Positions 50,483-59,475 of a stretch of DNA of 64,000 bases are shown here, one piece after another. Where the stretch lies: positions 1,934,001 to 1,998,000 of the forward strand of contig NZ_WTZA01000001.1 in assembly GCF_009827495.1 (NCBI RefSeq). Reading direction: 5' to 3'. The notes beneath the pieces are model-generated. The model did not search any database and had not been told where the DNA came from. It saw only the letters and a program-made list of their open reading frames with translations. Position 1 is the first letter of the stretch, and every line of letters starts with the position of its first letter. The translations under genes and the position numbers were made by a program. The DNA is from Tsuneonella aeria (lineage in GTDB: Bacteria; Pseudomonadota; Alphaproteobacteria; Sphingomonadales; Sphingomonadaceae).

Positions 50483-51286
50483 TTACCCCAGCGCGATGTC
50501 CGGCGCGTCTTCCTGCTTCATTCCGATGGTGTGATACCCCGCATCGACGTGGTGCGTCTCGCCGCTGACGCCGCTGGCGAGGTCGGACAGCAGGTATAAC
50601 GCCGCGCCGCCGACGTCCTCGATCGTCACGTTGCGGCGCAGGGGCGCGTTGTATTCGTTCCATTTGAGGATCAGGCGGAAGTCACCGATCCCGCTCGCGG
50701 CGAGGGTCTTGATCGGACCGGCGCTGATCGCATTTACCCGGATGCCCTGCGGCCCCACGTCGTTGGCGAGGTACTTCACGCTCGTTTCCAGCGCCGACTT
50801 CGCCACGCCCATCACGTTGTAATGGGGGATGACCTTTTCCGCGCCGTAGTAGCTCAAGGTCAGCAAGCTGCCGCCCTCGCCCATCATCGCCGCCGCGCGC
50901 TTGGCGACCGCGGTGAAGCTGTAGACGCTGATGTTCATGGTCATTAGGAAATCGTCGAGCGTGACGTCGAAATACTTGCCGCGCAACGCGTCCTTGTTGG
51001 TAAATCCGATCGCGTGGACGACGAAGTCGATGGCCGGCCAGCGGGCCGCCAGCGTCTCGAACGCGGCATCGAGGTTGGCCATGTCGGCAACGTCGCAATC
51101 GATCAGGAAATCGCAGCCGAGCTGCTCCGCAAGCGGGCGCACGCGCTTCTCCATCACCGCACCTTGGTAGCTGATCGCCAGTTCCGCGCCGTGTTCGGCA
51201 AGCTTCTGCGCGATGCCCCAGGCGAGCGACTTGTCGTTGGCGAGACCCATGATGAGCCCGCGCTTGCCTACCATGAGTCCGCTCAT
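50483..51286 (-). CDS. fabI: Enoyl-ACP reductase, NADH-dependent
   Basis: A 267-residue FabI. It has GKRGLIMGLANDKSLAWGIA for NADH binding, and the active-site residues Y146, Y156 and K163 (YYGAEK and HYNVMGVAK) at the same positions as in E. coli FabI; SAGPIKTLAASGIGDF and SGETHHVDAGYH complete the pattern. It reduces trans-2-enoyl-ACP in the last step of the fatty-acid elongation cycle and is the target of triclosan and related inhibitors. Its start overlaps the stop of the YihY-like gene by four bases. Confidence 0.96.
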   Translation of the reverse strand: MSGLMVGKRGLIMGLANDKSLAWGIAQKLAEHGAELAISYQGAVMEKRVRPLAEQLGCDFLIDCDVADMANLDAAFETLAARWPAIDFVVHAIGFTNKDALRGKYFDVTLDDFLMTMNISVYSFTAVAKRAAAMMGEGGSLLTLSYYGAEKVIPHYNVMGVAKSALETSVKYLANDVGPQGIRVNAISAGPIKTLAASGIGDFRLILKWNEYNAPLRRNVTIEDVGGAALYLLSDLASGVSGETHHVDAGYHTIGMKQEDAPDIALG

Positions 51287-52308
51287 GCCGTTCCTTCTTG
51301 CTTATTCGCTGCCGCCCGCCGCGCGCGATCGTCGGCCTGCCCGATCCGGTTTTCCGCCTCCTCCGGCGTTTCCGCCAGCGCCGCGTTGAGCTCCGCCCCG
51401 ATGACCATCCCTAGGCCGACGAGGTAGAAAAAGAAAAGCGCGATCATGATCCCGGCCAGGCTGCCGTACGTGCCTTCGTACCGGAAGAAGCTGCGCACGA
51501 GCGGCGGCAGCGCCATGGCGACGGCGATCCACCACAGCGTGGTGGCGAGCGCGCCGGGCCACTTGGGATAGCGGCGCTTGCGATATTCCTTGGGAGTCAG
51601 GGTGTAGAACAGGAGATAGAGCGAGCCGAACAGGCCGAACGCGGGGACGATGCGGCTGATCTCAAGCTGGCCGATCGCGTCGGTCAGCCACGGGAAATAG
51701 GCGTCGATGACCTCTTGCGCCGTCCCTATGATGAACTGCGCCAGCAGGCTGACGATCAGCAGTATCACCGCCCCGAAGATGACGCCCGCGGACCACAGCC
51801 GGTATTTCCAGAAGGCGTGGGTGGCCTTCGTGCCGTATGCGCGGCGCAGGATGTCGCGGATCGTCTCGATCAGGCTGGACACGGTCCACAGCGCGAACAG
51901 GCCGCCCAGCCACAGGAACCATCCGCTGCGCGATTCGACGACGCTGCGGGCGACCGGCTCGATCACCTCGGCCACGATCGGGGGCAGGGCATAGAGCACG
52001 GCGGTGATCGTCGCCGCGCGCTCGCTTTCCTCACCGATGATCGAAAATACCGCAGCGCCCAGGATGAAGAACGGGAAGATCGCGATGATCGCCATGTAGG
52101 CAAGGTTGCCCGCGTGGATGAAGCCGTCGTTGTAGGCGCCCACCGCGATCCGCTTGGTGATCTCGAAGGCGCGTGTCCCGGGGCCCAGGTGGCTGAGCGC
52201 GCGCGTTCGCAAGTCGGGGTAAGGGCGCAGGGCATGCTTGCGCCGCTCTTCGGGTGACAGCGAATGGACGATCCTTTCCTCGGGGGCGGGGATGGTCGGT
52301 TCGCTCAT
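51283..52308 (-). CDS. YihY/virulence factor BrkB family membrane protein
   Basis: A 341-residue inner-membrane protein with about six helices. It has the family landmarks HAGNLAYMAIIAIFPFFILGAAVFSIIG (about 64-91), GSLYLLFYTLTPKEY and PGALATTLWWIAVA. The N-terminal 45 residues and the C-terminal 30 (EEAENRIGQADDRARR) are charged and probably cytoplasmic. Once called RNase BN by error, the family has no accepted function; involvement in lipid transport has been proposed for a related protein. It is translationally coupled to fabI and lies 33 bases after the DnaJ-like gene. Confidence 0.9.
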   Translation of the reverse strand: MSEPTIPAPEERIVHSLSPEERRKHALRPYPDLRTRALSHLGPGTRAFEITKRIAVGAYNDGFIHAGNLAYMAIIAIFPFFILGAAVFSIIGEESERAATITAVLYALPPIVAEVIEPVARSVVESRSGWFLWLGGLFALWTVSSLIETIRDILRRAYGTKATHAFWKYRLWSAGVIFGAVILLIVSLLAQFIIGTAQEVIDAYFPWLTDAIGQLEISRIVPAFGLFGSLYLLFYTLTPKEYRKRRYPKWPGALATTLWWIAVAMALPPLVRSFFRYEGTYGSLAGIMIALFFFYLVGLGMVIGAELNAALAETPEEAENRIGQADDRARRAAANKQEGTA

Positions 52309-52341
52309 GATCCCCCCTTGCAGGCCCGTGGCGGCGCCGGC

Positions 52342-53328
52342 TCAGACCCCGAACCGGGCACGCGGATTTGCCGTGTCGTTCCAACCGTCGAGCCGCTTTG
52401 CGAGTTCCGCCACGTCGGCCGGGAGGGCAATCTCCAGCGTGACGAGCTGGTCGCCGCGCGTGCGGTCCTTTTTCGTGAAACCCTTGCCGCCCAGCCGCAT
52501 CGTCGTGCCGCCCGAAGTGCCGGGCTTGATCGTCAGCATGACCGGCCCGTCGACTGTCGGCACCTTTATCTTGCCGCCGGCAACCGCCTCGGACAGCGTG
52601 ATCGGCAGGTCGATCCGCACATTGTCGCCGTCGCGGCGGAAGAAGGCGTGCTGGTCGACGCTGATCGTCACGATGCCGTCGCCCGCTCCCCCAGGTCCCG
52701 GCTCCCCCTTGCCCTTGAGGCGCATCTGCGTGCCGTCCTCCAGCCCGGCGGGCAGCTTCAGGTCGATCGTCTTGCCATCGGCCAGCGTGATGCGCTGGTC
52801 CGCCAGGCGCGCCGCGTCGACGAAGGGCACGCGCAGGCGATAGGCGACGTCGGCGCCCTTGCGCGGCGGGGGCGGGCGCCGCTGGCCGCCGAAGCCGCCG
52901 CGGGCGCCCTGTCCGAACGGGCCGCCTTGTGCGCCGCGCGGGGCGCCGCCGCCGCCGAACAGTCCTTCGAACAGGTCGCTGATATCGACCCCGTCGGCGC
53001 CGCCCATGCCGCGCAGGTCCTCCGGCCGGAAACCGCCCCCGCCGCCGCCGAAGCCGCCGTTGAAACCTCCCCCGCCGAAGCCGCCGCCGGCAAAGGGGTT
53101 AGCGGGGTTGCCATCGGCGTCGATCTCGCCGCGATCGAACTGGGCGCGCTTCGCCGGATCGGACAGCAGGTCGTACGCCCGGGTCACTTCGGAAAACCGT
53201 TCCGACGCCTTGGGATTGTCCTTGTTGCGGTCGGGGTGCAGCTCCTTCGCCAGCTTGCGATAAGCGCTCTTGATATCCTTCTCGCTCGCGCTGCGCGCGA
53301 CGCCAAGGGTTACATAGGGATCGGCCAT
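52342..53328 (-). CDS. DnaJ-like co-chaperone without zinc finger (CbpA-type)
   Basis: A 328-residue J-domain protein. HPD is at 31-33 in the J-domain (1-70), then a Gly/Phe-rich region (about 78-155) with GGGFGGGGFNGGFGG, and a C-terminal substrate-binding region (about 160-315) with two DnaJ_C lobes: KGADVAYRLRVPFVDAARLADQRITL and PVMLTIKPGTSGGTTMRLGGKGFTKKDRTRGDQLV. There is no cysteine-rich zinc domain, so it is the CbpA/DjlA-like type II kind rather than DnaJ itself. It works with DnaK in protein folding. The ATG at 53328 is clear. Confidence 0.94.
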   Translation of the reverse strand: MADPYVTLGVARSASEKDIKSAYRKLAKELHPDRNKDNPKASERFSEVTRAYDLLSDPAKRAQFDRGEIDADGNPANPFAGGGFGGGGFNGGFGGGGGGFRPEDLRGMGGADGVDISDLFEGLFGGGGAPRGAQGGPFGQGARGGFGGQRRPPPPRKGADVAYRLRVPFVDAARLADQRITLADGKTIDLKLPAGLEDGTQMRLKGKGEPGPGGAGDGIVTISVDQHAFFRRDGDNVRIDLPITLSEAVAGGKIKVPTVDGPVMLTIKPGTSGGTTMRLGGKGFTKKDRTRGDQLVTLEIALPADVAELAKRLDGWNDTANPRARFGV

Positions 53329-53555
53329 GGCGTGTTAGCTAGGTGAGGCAGTGACCCCGCGCAAGCAGGCAGGCTTTCCTCGCGTCGAGCCGGGGAGTAG
53401 GGACCCGGCATGATCGCCTTCCTCCCTAGCCTGAATTGCGCCCGTCCAACGGGCCCCGCCTGCCCGACCGCCGGCATGGCAAAGCGCCGCGCCGCGCTGT
53501 CCGTTCACGATCTCGAGGACTTCGATCCAGCCGGTCCACGCGGGGCAGCCGGGCG

Positions 53556-54164
53556 ATGAACGACAGCCGTTCCGAACTGCCCGACCGCGATCCCATGGGC
53601 CTGTTCGCCGCGTGGTTTGCCGAAGCGCGGGCGAGCGAGCCGAACGATGCGGACGCCATGGCGCTTGCCACCGCCACGCCCGACGGCACGCCGTCGGTCC
53701 GCATGGTCCTGCTGAAGGGCGTGGGGCCGGACGGATTTACGTTCTACACCAACGCGCAGAGCCGCAAGGGCGGGGAAATCCGCGCCAATCCTCAGGCCGC
53801 GCTCCTGTTCCACTGGAAAAGCCTGCGCCGTCAGATCCGCATCGAGGGGCGCCTGACCGAAGTTTCGCCGGAGGAGGCCGACGCCTATTTCCACTCCCGT
53901 GCCTTCGTCAGCCAGGTGGGATCGGCGGCAAGCGACCAGTCCCGCCCCTTGCCCGACCGCGCGACGTATATCGCCCGTGTCGCCGAGATCGAGCGCGAAT
54001 GGCAGGCGGGGGGCGAGGTACCCCGGCCGGCACACTGGACCGGCTTCACGCTGAACCCCCAGGCGATCGAGTTCTGGCTCGACCGCCCGGCCCGCCTCCA
54101 CGACCGGCGCCGCTTCGTGCGCCAGGCGGACGGCGGCTGGGATAGCGCGCTGCTCTATCCGTGA
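53556..54164 (+). CDS. pdxH: Pyridoxamine 5'-phosphate oxidase
   Basis: A 202-residue PdxH, with PMGLFAAWFAEARASEPNDADAMALATATPDGTPSVRMVLLKGV, the FMN-binding GFTFYTNAQSRKGGEIRANPQAALLFHWKSLRRQIRIEG, and GWDSALLYP at the end. It oxidises pyridoxine or pyridoxamine phosphate to pyridoxal phosphate with FMN. Its terminal motif differs slightly from the usual RLxP ending. The ATG at 53556 matches family length. It overlaps the cation efflux gene by four bases (GTGA), and that gene overlaps the phzF-like gene in the same way. Confidence 0.95.
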   Translation: MNDSRSELPDRDPMGLFAAWFAEARASEPNDADAMALATATPDGTPSVRMVLLKGVGPDGFTFYTNAQSRKGGEIRANPQAALLFHWKSLRRQIRIEGRLTEVSPEEADAYFHSRAFVSQVGSAASDQSRPLPDRATYIARVAEIEREWQAGGEVPRPAHWTGFTLNPQAIEFWLDRPARLHDRRRFVRQADGGWDSALLYP

Positions 54165-55108
54165 GCGCGCCCGATCCCGAACAGCGCGCACGGCTGACCC
54201 GCAGTGCGGCATATGCCTCGATCGCGATGGCCCTGTTCCTCGTCGTCACGAAAATGTGGGCGGTCTTGAAGACGGGCTCCACCGCGATGCTCGGCAGCCT
54301 GGCGGACACCGGGCTCGACCTTGTGGCCAGCATCGCGACCCTGGTGGGCGTGTGGATCGCCGCGCAACCCGCCGATCGCGACCACCGCTTCGGGCACGGC
54401 AAGGCGGAGGCGCTTTCGGCCATGTTCCAGGTCGTCCTCATCGCCTTGTCGGCCGCGGGCCTTGCGGTGCGCGCCGCGGGGCAATGGCTGAACGGGGAGC
54501 GGATTGCGTCCGCGAATGAAGGCATCGCCGCGTCGCTGGTGGCGATTGCGGCCACGCTGGCCCTGCTGAGCTGGCAGCGGCACGTCATCCGCAAGACCGG
54601 CAGCCTGGCGATCAGGACCGACAATATGCACTACAAGTCGGACCTTCTGCTCAACCTCTCGGTCATTGCCGCGCTGGTGATGGACCGCGTGCTGGGGGTG
54701 GCCGGCGCCGACCCGGCCTTCGGCCTCGCCATCGCGGGCTGGCTCGCCTGGAGCGCATGGCGCGCGTCCTCGGAAGCGATCGACCACCTGATGGACAAGG
54801 AATGGCCGGACGAGAAACGCGCGGCGTTTGTCGCCGCGTTGGCCGACCACCCGGAGCTTCGCGGCGTGCACGATTTACGCACGCGGACGTCGGGCATGCA
54901 CGATTTCGTCCAGTTCCACGCGGCGTTCGATCCCCGGATGACCATCGCCGAGGCGCACCGCGTGATGGACGAACTGGAGGATCGGATCGAGGCCGCCTTC
55001 CCCGGCGTCGAGGTTCTGATCCACCCCGATCCCGAAGGCTTGCGCAACGAGGAAGGGCCCGCCGCGGAAGAGCTGCTGCCCGCCGCCGCACCGGAGATAC
55101 GCGCGTGA
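54161..55108 (+). CDS. Cation diffusion facilitator, FieF-like metal efflux protein
   Basis: A 315-residue CDF transporter with six transmembrane helices. The tetrahedral metal site is complete: D49 and D53 in LADTGLDL (helix 2) and H157 and D161 in DNMHYKSDL (helix 5), as in E. coli FieF. The C-terminal cytoplasmic domain (about 215-300) contains GVHDLRTRTSGMHDFVQFHAAFDP. It exports zinc, iron or a related divalent ion in exchange for protons. The start is GTG 54161, overlapping the pdxH stop; the stop overlaps the phzF-like start. Confidence 0.93.
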   Translation: MSAPDPEQRARLTRSAAYASIAMALFLVVTKMWAVLKTGSTAMLGSLADTGLDLVASIATLVGVWIAAQPADRDHRFGHGKAEALSAMFQVVLIALSAAGLAVRAAGQWLNGERIASANEGIAASLVAIAATLALLSWQRHVIRKTGSLAIRTDNMHYKSDLLLNLSVIAALVMDRVLGVAGADPAFGLAIAGWLAWSAWRASSEAIDHLMDKEWPDEKRAAFVAALADHPELRGVHDLRTRTSGMHDFVQFHAAFDPRMTIAEAHRVMDELEDRIEAAFPGVEVLIHPDPEGLRNEEGPAAEELLPAAAPEIRA

Positions 55109-55899
55109 AACTGCCCTACTGGCACGTCGATGCCTTCGCCGACCGGCCCTTTGCCGGAAACCAGGCGGCCGTCATGCCGCTCGATGCATGGCTGCCCGAC
55201 GACGTGTTGCAGGCGATCGCCGCGGAGAACAACTTTGCGGAGACTGCGTTCGTCGTTCCCGACGCGACAGGCGCCGCCGACTGGGAACTGCGCTGGTTCA
55301 CCCCGACGAGCGAGATTCGCCTTTGCGGCCACGCAACCCTGGCGAGCGGCCACGTCCTGCTGGGGCGGGACGGCGGCGAGCGCGTAACCTTCCGCACGCG
55401 CAGGGCAGGCGTGCTGGAGGTGCGGCGCAGCGGCGTTGGATATGCGCTTGCCCTGCCGGCGATCCCGACCGAGCCAGCCCCCTGGCCCGAAGCCGTCGCC
55501 CTGCTTGGCGCGGCACCGATCGACGTGTGGCGCAACCCCGCGGGCTATGGAATCTACCTCTACGATAGCGAGGAGGCGGTGCGCGCGCTGGCGCCAGACA
55601 TCCGGGGTCTTGGCGCCCTGGGCGACGACCAGTTCATCTGCACCGCACCGGGAACGGATACGGATATCGTCAGCCGGGTATTCGTGCCCGGGGGCGGCGT
55701 GGACGAGGATTCGGTGACCGGATCGGCTCACGCCGCGCTGACGCCGTTCTGGGCGGCGCGGCTTGGCCGCCAGAGCTTTACCGCGTTCCAGGCTTCCGCG
55801 CGGGGCGGCCGGCTGGAATGCACGCTGGATGGCGAGCAGGTCTGGCTCGGCGGGCCGTGCGTCACGGTGGTAGAAGGGGCGTTCTACCTGCCGGGATAG
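55105..55899 (+). CDS. PhzF family isomerase-like protein
   Basis: A 264-residue PhzF-fold protein. The N-terminal motif WHVDAFADRPFAGNQAAVMPL and the catalytic glutamate E46 in NNFAETAFVVP are intact, followed by RWFTPTSEIRLCGHATLASGHVLL and, in the second half, EDSVTGSAHAALTPFWAARLG. In phenazine-making bacteria PhzF isomerises trans-2,3-dihydro-3-hydroxyanthranilate; most homologues, like this one outside a phz cluster, have unknown substrates. GTG 55105 overlaps the preceding stop. The 3' end overlaps the convergent serine hydrolase gene by 16 bases. Confidence 0.9.
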   Translation: MKLPYWHVDAFADRPFAGNQAAVMPLDAWLPDDVLQAIAAENNFAETAFVVPDATGAADWELRWFTPTSEIRLCGHATLASGHVLLGRDGGERVTFRTRRAGVLEVRRSGVGYALALPAIPTEPAPWPEAVALLGAAPIDVWRNPAGYGIYLYDSEEAVRALAPDIRGLGALGDDQFICTAPGTDTDIVSRVFVPGGGVDEDSVTGSAHAALTPFWAARLGRQSFTAFQASARGGRLECTLDGEQVWLGGPCVTVVEGAFYLPG

Positions 55900-57005
55900 A
55901 GGTCCACCACGTCGGCCAGTTCCTGCAGCATCGGTGGGCGCTCGGCCGCATCGGAATGGCCGAGGCGGACGACGACCAGCCGGCGATCGGGCGCCACCAG
56001 CACATATTGGCCCATGTGCCCGATCATCGCGAACATGGTCTTCGGCCCGCGTGCGGCGAACAGGGCGTCTTCGCCCTCGGGCGGATCGCGGTTCAGCCAG
56101 GTCTGCCCGCCGTAGTTCCCCCGGCGAGGGCTGGGAGAGACCATGAATTCGATCCATCGCCGCGGGACGACCTGGGTTCCGCGGTAGGAGCCCTTGTTGC
56201 GCAGGAAATCGCCGAACCGCGCCCAGTCGCGCGCCGTCCCGTGCATCAGGCTCCCGCCGATGAGGGTACCCGCCCGGTCGAACTCGGGCACGATCGACGT
56301 CATGCCGAGCGGCCGGAACAGGCGATCCTGCAGGTAATCGGCCACTGCCGTGCGCCGCGCGTCGGGCGCCGGATCGCGCGTCAGCACCCGTGCGGCGATG
56401 TCCGAAAGGATCACGGTGGTATTGCTGGAATATTCGAACTTCGCGCCGGGTTCGGCTTCCAGCGGCTGGCTCTCGGCGAAGGCAGCCATGTCGTCGCGCC
56501 CGTCGAGGAACAGCATCCGCACCTCGCTCGATTCGTACGGCGGGTCGCCCGATTCGGTGTGGCGCAATCCGCTGCGCATCTGCAGCAAGTGGCGCAGCGT
56601 GATCTCGCCGCGCGGATCGCCGGGGCGTCGCCAGCGCGGGATCGGCGGCGGTTCGTCCAGGTGCAGCCGGCCATCCGCCACCAGCAGCCCGATCATCGCC
56701 GCCGTCACCGTCTTTGCCATCGACCAGCTGACGAAGCGCGTATCGGGCCCGTATCCCTCGCCATAGCGTTCCGCGACGATCCGCCCGCCCTGCATCACCA
56801 CCAGCGCGCGCGTTTCGCCGAGCCCTTCTTTCTCGAACAGGTCGTCGATCGCCCGGGCGAGCTGCTCTGTCGGCGCGCCGGGATCGGCCTTCACGGCCGC
56901 AAGGGCCGCGGGGCTGAGCGGCGGTGGCGCGTCGGGCTCGGAGGAACAGGCGGCAAGGGCTGGCAGCAGCGCCAGCACGGCGATAAGGGGCGTGGGGAAG
57001 CGCAT
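55884..57005 (-). CDS. Serine hydrolase lipoprotein, beta-lactamase/class C-like family
   Basis: A 373-residue lipoprotein (lipobox LAAC, Cys20) with a beta-lactamase-type domain: S95-x-x-K98 in SWSMAKTV, the YSSN segment, and a C-terminal GHMGQ in the place of the KTG box. The LRHLLQMRSGLRH motif is typical of PF00144 esterases and D-aminopeptidases rather than of resistance beta-lactamases. It probably acts on an ester or peptide in the periplasm; the substrate is unknown. Resistance should not be assumed. The ATG at 57005 lies 18 bases from the start of a divergent small gene. Confidence 0.88.
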   Translation of the reverse strand: MRFPTPLIAVLALLPALAACSSEPDAPPPLSPAALAAVKADPGAPTEQLARAIDDLFEKEGLGETRALVVMQGGRIVAERYGEGYGPDTRFVSWSMAKTVTAAMIGLLVADGRLHLDEPPPIPRWRRPGDPRGEITLRHLLQMRSGLRHTESGDPPYESSEVRMLFLDGRDDMAAFAESQPLEAEPGAKFEYSSNTTVILSDIAARVLTRDPAPDARRTAVADYLQDRLFRPLGMTSIVPEFDRAGTLIGGSLMHGTARDWARFGDFLRNKGSYRGTQVVPRRWIEFMVSPSPRRGNYGGQTWLNRDPPEGEDALFAARGPKTMFAMIGHMGQYVLVAPDRRLVVVRLGHSDAAERPPMLQELADVVDLYPGR

Positions 57006-57023
57006 CGGGGCGCTGGCAATCGC

Positions 57024-57383
57024 ATGGGAGTTTCCATCTTGGCAACCGCGAACAGGGGGGCGCGCCGGCGCCGCGGCCGGCCGCTGCTGTGGCTGGGCGC
57101 AACCGCCGTCGTTCTGGCGGCGCTATGGGTAGCGTTCGGCTCCGCCGCCATGGGGTACGGACACACCGGCGCCGCCTATGCCGCGCGCGTCGCCTGTTCC
57201 TGCCGCTTCGTTGCGGGCCGCAGCCTGGAAGATTGCGCCAAGGACAAGGTCGGCGGGATGGAACTCGTCACCCTGTCGGAAGATGTGCCGGGTGAAAGAG
57301 TCACCGCGCGCATGCTGCTGGTAAGCGACACCGCCCGGATGAAGCCCGGCTATGGCTGCGTGCTGGATCCCTGGGAAGCCTGA
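57024..57383 (+). CDS. Small membrane-anchored protein with conserved-looking cysteines, unknown
   Basis: A 119-residue protein; no family recognised. A basic start (RGARRRRGR) and one helix (about 21-43) suggest anchoring with the rest in the periplasm, where four cysteines occur (CSCRF, EDCAKD, GCVLDP). It begins 18 bases from the divergent serine hydrolase gene, so they may share a promoter region, and its end overlaps mnmA by 34 bases in the convergent direction. The pair with a serine hydrolase suggests, but does not prove, a joint periplasmic job. Confidence 0.75.
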   Translation: MGVSILATANRGARRRRGRPLLWLGATAVVLAALWVAFGSAAMGYGHTGAAYAARVACSCRFVAGRSLEDCAKDKVGGMELVTLSEDVPGERVTARMLLVSDTARMKPGYGCVLDPWEA

Positions 57384-58585
57384 AAGGCGGGCTCCGTCGC
57401 GTCGATCCAGCCCCCGCCGACCACCCGGTCGCCGGCATAGATCACCGCTGCCTGGCCGGGCGCAACGCCGAATTCGGGCGTGAGGAAGCGGATGGTGGTG
57501 TGGGCGCCGCCGCCGAGCGGGCCGTCGAGCGAGACGGGAACCGGTTTCGCCAGGCTGCGGACCTTGGCGGTCAGCTGCGCATCCGGCAGCGGGCCGATGC
57601 GGTTGGTTTCGGCCAGGCGCGCAGCACCCACCGCCAGCATGGCCTTGGGGCCGACGCGAACCTGCGCTGCGGCCGCGTCGATACCCACGACATAGAGCGG
57701 TTCGGCCTGCCCGCCGATCTCGAGCCCGCGCCGCTGGCCCACCGTGAAGTGGATCACCCCCTTGTGCTGCCCCAGCGTTTCGCCGGTGGTGGCATGGACG
57801 ATCGCGCCGGGCCGCGCGCCTTCGGGGCGCAGCTTCTGCACGATACCGGCATAGTTGCTGTCGGGCACGAAGCAGATGTCCTGGCTGTCCGGCTTGGCGG
57901 CATTCCGCAAGTCGGCCAGCGCGGCAAGCCGGCGCACTTCGGGCTTCTCCATCCCACCGAGCGGAAAGCGCAGGAAATCGAGCTGCTCCTCGGTCGTGCC
58001 GTAGAGGAAATAGGACTGGTCGCGGGCCGGATCGACGGCGCGATGCAGCTCCGGCCCGGCCGGCGACATGATTCGGCGGACATAATGTCCCGTGGCGAGG
58101 CAATCGGCGCCGAGTTCCCGCGCCATGCGCAGCAGGTCGGTGAATTTCGGCCCCATGTTGCAGCGAATGCACGGCACCGGCGTGCGGCCCGCGAGGTAAT
58201 CGTCGGCGAAACGTTCGACCACGTCTTCGCGAAAGGCGCTCTCGTGATCGAAAACGTAGTGTGCGATGCCCAGCGTATCGGCAACATGGCGCGCATCCCG
58301 AATGTCGTCGCCCGCGCAGCACGCGCCCTTGCGTCCGGTGGCCGCGCCATAGTCGTAAAGCTGCAGAGTGACGCCGATCACCTCCGCCCCGCTGGCGGCG
58401 GCGAGCGCCGCGACAACCGATGAATCGACCCCGCCCGACATTGCCACGACGATCCGGCAGTCGGCAGCAGCACGAGGCAGATCGAAGCACGCGCCTGCGA
58501 AGGCAGCGTCGATCGCCCCGCCAGCGGCGGCATCGGATGGTACGGTGGGGGTGAGGGCACAATGCACGGCGCGCCGCCCATACAC
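57350..58585 (-). CDS. mnmA: tRNA-specific 2-thiouridylase
   Basis: A 411-residue MnmA. The PP-loop SGGVDSS (50-56) binds ATP; the two catalytic cysteines are in [11 protein letters not shown] (about 139-142) and [24 protein letters not shown] and [20 protein letters not shown] are diagnostic. It puts sulfur on uridine 34 of the tRNAs for Lys, Glu and Gln. The start is uncertain: GTG 58585 is the longest, GTG 58567 is an alternative, and the N-terminal 40 residues are poorly conserved. It overlaps the small membrane gene by 34 bases. Confidence 0.94.
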   Translation of the reverse strand: MYGRRAVHCALTPTVPSDAAAGGAIDAAFAGACFDLPRAAADCRIVVAMSGGVDSSVVAALAAASGAEVIGVTLQLYDYGAATGRKGACCAGDDIRDARHVADTLGIAHYVFDHESAFREDVVERFADDYLAGRTPVPCIRCNMGPKFTDLLRMARELGADCLATGHYVRRIMSPAGPELHRAVDPARDQSYFLYGTTEEQLDFLRFPLGGMEKPEVRRLAALADLRNAAKPDSQDICFVPDSNYAGIVQKLRPEGARPGAIVHATTGETLGQHKGVIHFTVGQRRGLEIGGQAEPLYVVGIDAAAAQVRVGPKAMLAVGAARLAETNRIGPLPDAQLTAKVRSLAKPVPVSLDGPLGGGAHTTIRFLTPEFGVAPGQAAVIYAGDRVVGGGWIDATEPAFQASQGSSTQP

Positions 58586-58697
58586 GGGGCGGGCGGCGAG
58601 GGCCAGCGGTGTGGAGCCAGCTCTCGGGGCTGCTCGGGGCGCAATCCTAAGCGAACGTAAATCGGCGCTTTACCGGTTCTTGACCGATTGCGTGGAT

Positions 58698-59030
58698 ATG
58701 GTTGCCGCCATGTTCGAAAGACCCATCATCAATTCCGTGGCGGCGGCCTCTGGCTGCCATGAACCGGAGGCAGGCGCGCTTCGTGCACTCGACTGGCACG
58801 AACTGGTCGCCCGGCTCTCGGCCCAGCGCGACATGCGCGCGCTATTCGCCCGCCCGTGTGCGGCAGGCGGCAGTTTCGCGCCGGGCGCCGCTGCCGGGAT
58901 CGCGACGCATGCGGACCATCGCGATGGGTGCCAACGGCCTGTTAACTTCGCGGCCCTATCGTCACCGGAATGGCCAGCCGCCATGCCGGTCGCCGGCGGG
59001 GCAGACAGGGTCGAGCGGGACGTGCAATGA
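58698..59030 (+). CDS. Conserved-looking small protein overlapping sciP
   Basis: A 110-codon frame that ends in the ATGA overlap with the sciP start, a coupling sign seen for real genes here. The product has LRALDWHELVARLSAQRDMRALFARP near its middle, a regular amphipathic helix, and a low-complexity second half. Third codon positions are mostly G or C. I do not recognise the family. ATG 58710 is an alternative start. The space before it (58586-58697, towards mnmA) has no other gene. Confidence 0.55.
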   Translation: MVAAMFERPIINSVAAASGCHEPEAGALRALDWHELVARLSAQRDMRALFARPCAAGGSFAPGAAAGIATHADHRDGCQRPVNFAALSSPEWPAAMPVAGGADRVERDVQ

Positions 59031-59326
59031 TCGAAAACCAGAAAATCCGGCCGGCACAGGTCATCGGGCCGCTTGGCGAACCGCTCGGCATTGCCGACCT
59101 GCCGCCGCCAGAAACCAAGCGCTGGGTCGTGCGGCGCAAGGCCGAAGTCGTGGCGGCGGTGAATGGCGGTCTGCTGACGATCGATGAAGTGCTGGAGCGG
59201 TACAGCCTGACGCTGGAAGAATTCGCTTCGTGGCAGCGTGCGGTCGACCGGTCAGGCATGCAGGGATTGCGTGTGACGCGCATCCAGCACTATCGCGACC
59301 TCTACGAACGCCAGCTCAAGTACTGA
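59027..59326 (+). CDS. sciP: SciP-type CtrA inhibitor (DUF1153)
   Basis: A 99-residue DUF1153 protein. GPLGEPLGIADLPPPETKRWVVRRKAEVVAAVNGGLLTIDEVLERYSLTLEEFASWQRAVDRSGMQGLRVTR follows the family pattern closely, including the helix-turn-helix in ERYSLTLEEF. In Caulobacter SciP binds the master regulator CtrA at promoters and blocks its recruitment of RNA polymerase. The ATG at 59027 overlaps the stop of the preceding small frame. About 150 bases later the GlsB-type stress gene starts from its own promoter. Together with trcR at 9107 the window holds two regulators of the CtrA circuit. Confidence 0.94.
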   Translation: MIENQKIRPAQVIGPLGEPLGIADLPPPETKRWVVRRKAEVVAAVNGGLLTIDEVLERYSLTLEEFASWQRAVDRSGMQGLRVTRIQHYRDLYERQLKY

Positions 59327-59396
59327 CCGGCAGGACGATCGCTTCAACTTTCCTGCGATCTGGGATACACCTCCATCTCCGGTTCATCGCAACCGG

Positions 59397-59421
59397 GGAA
59401 CGCCTTGCCCGTAGCGCCGTT
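59397..59421 (+). promoter_or_regulatory. EcfG-type general-stress promoter
   Basis: GGAAC (59397-59401), 16 bases, then CGTT (59418-59421): an exact match to the consensus of EcfG, the extracytoplasmic sigma factor of the general stress response in alphaproteobacteria. It lies 54 bases before the start of the GlsB-like gene, whose family is often stress-induced, so the place and gene agree. Confidence 0.8.
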
Positions 59422-59475
59422 TAGGGCGGCATACGGTGCGCATAAGATGGGCGCAAAAACAGGAGGTATGCCGTT

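Noticed and set aside
55884..57005. Antibiotic-resistance beta-lactamase
   Set aside because: The SxxK motif is present, but the other motifs and the LLQMRSG segment fit the general esterase/peptidase family, so a resistance role is not supported.
54631..57102. An 823-codon minus-strand frame across the cation efflux, PhzF-like and serine hydrolase genes
   Set aside because: It runs antisense or out of frame through three genes with clear domains; the product is Arg/Ala/Pro-rich noise.
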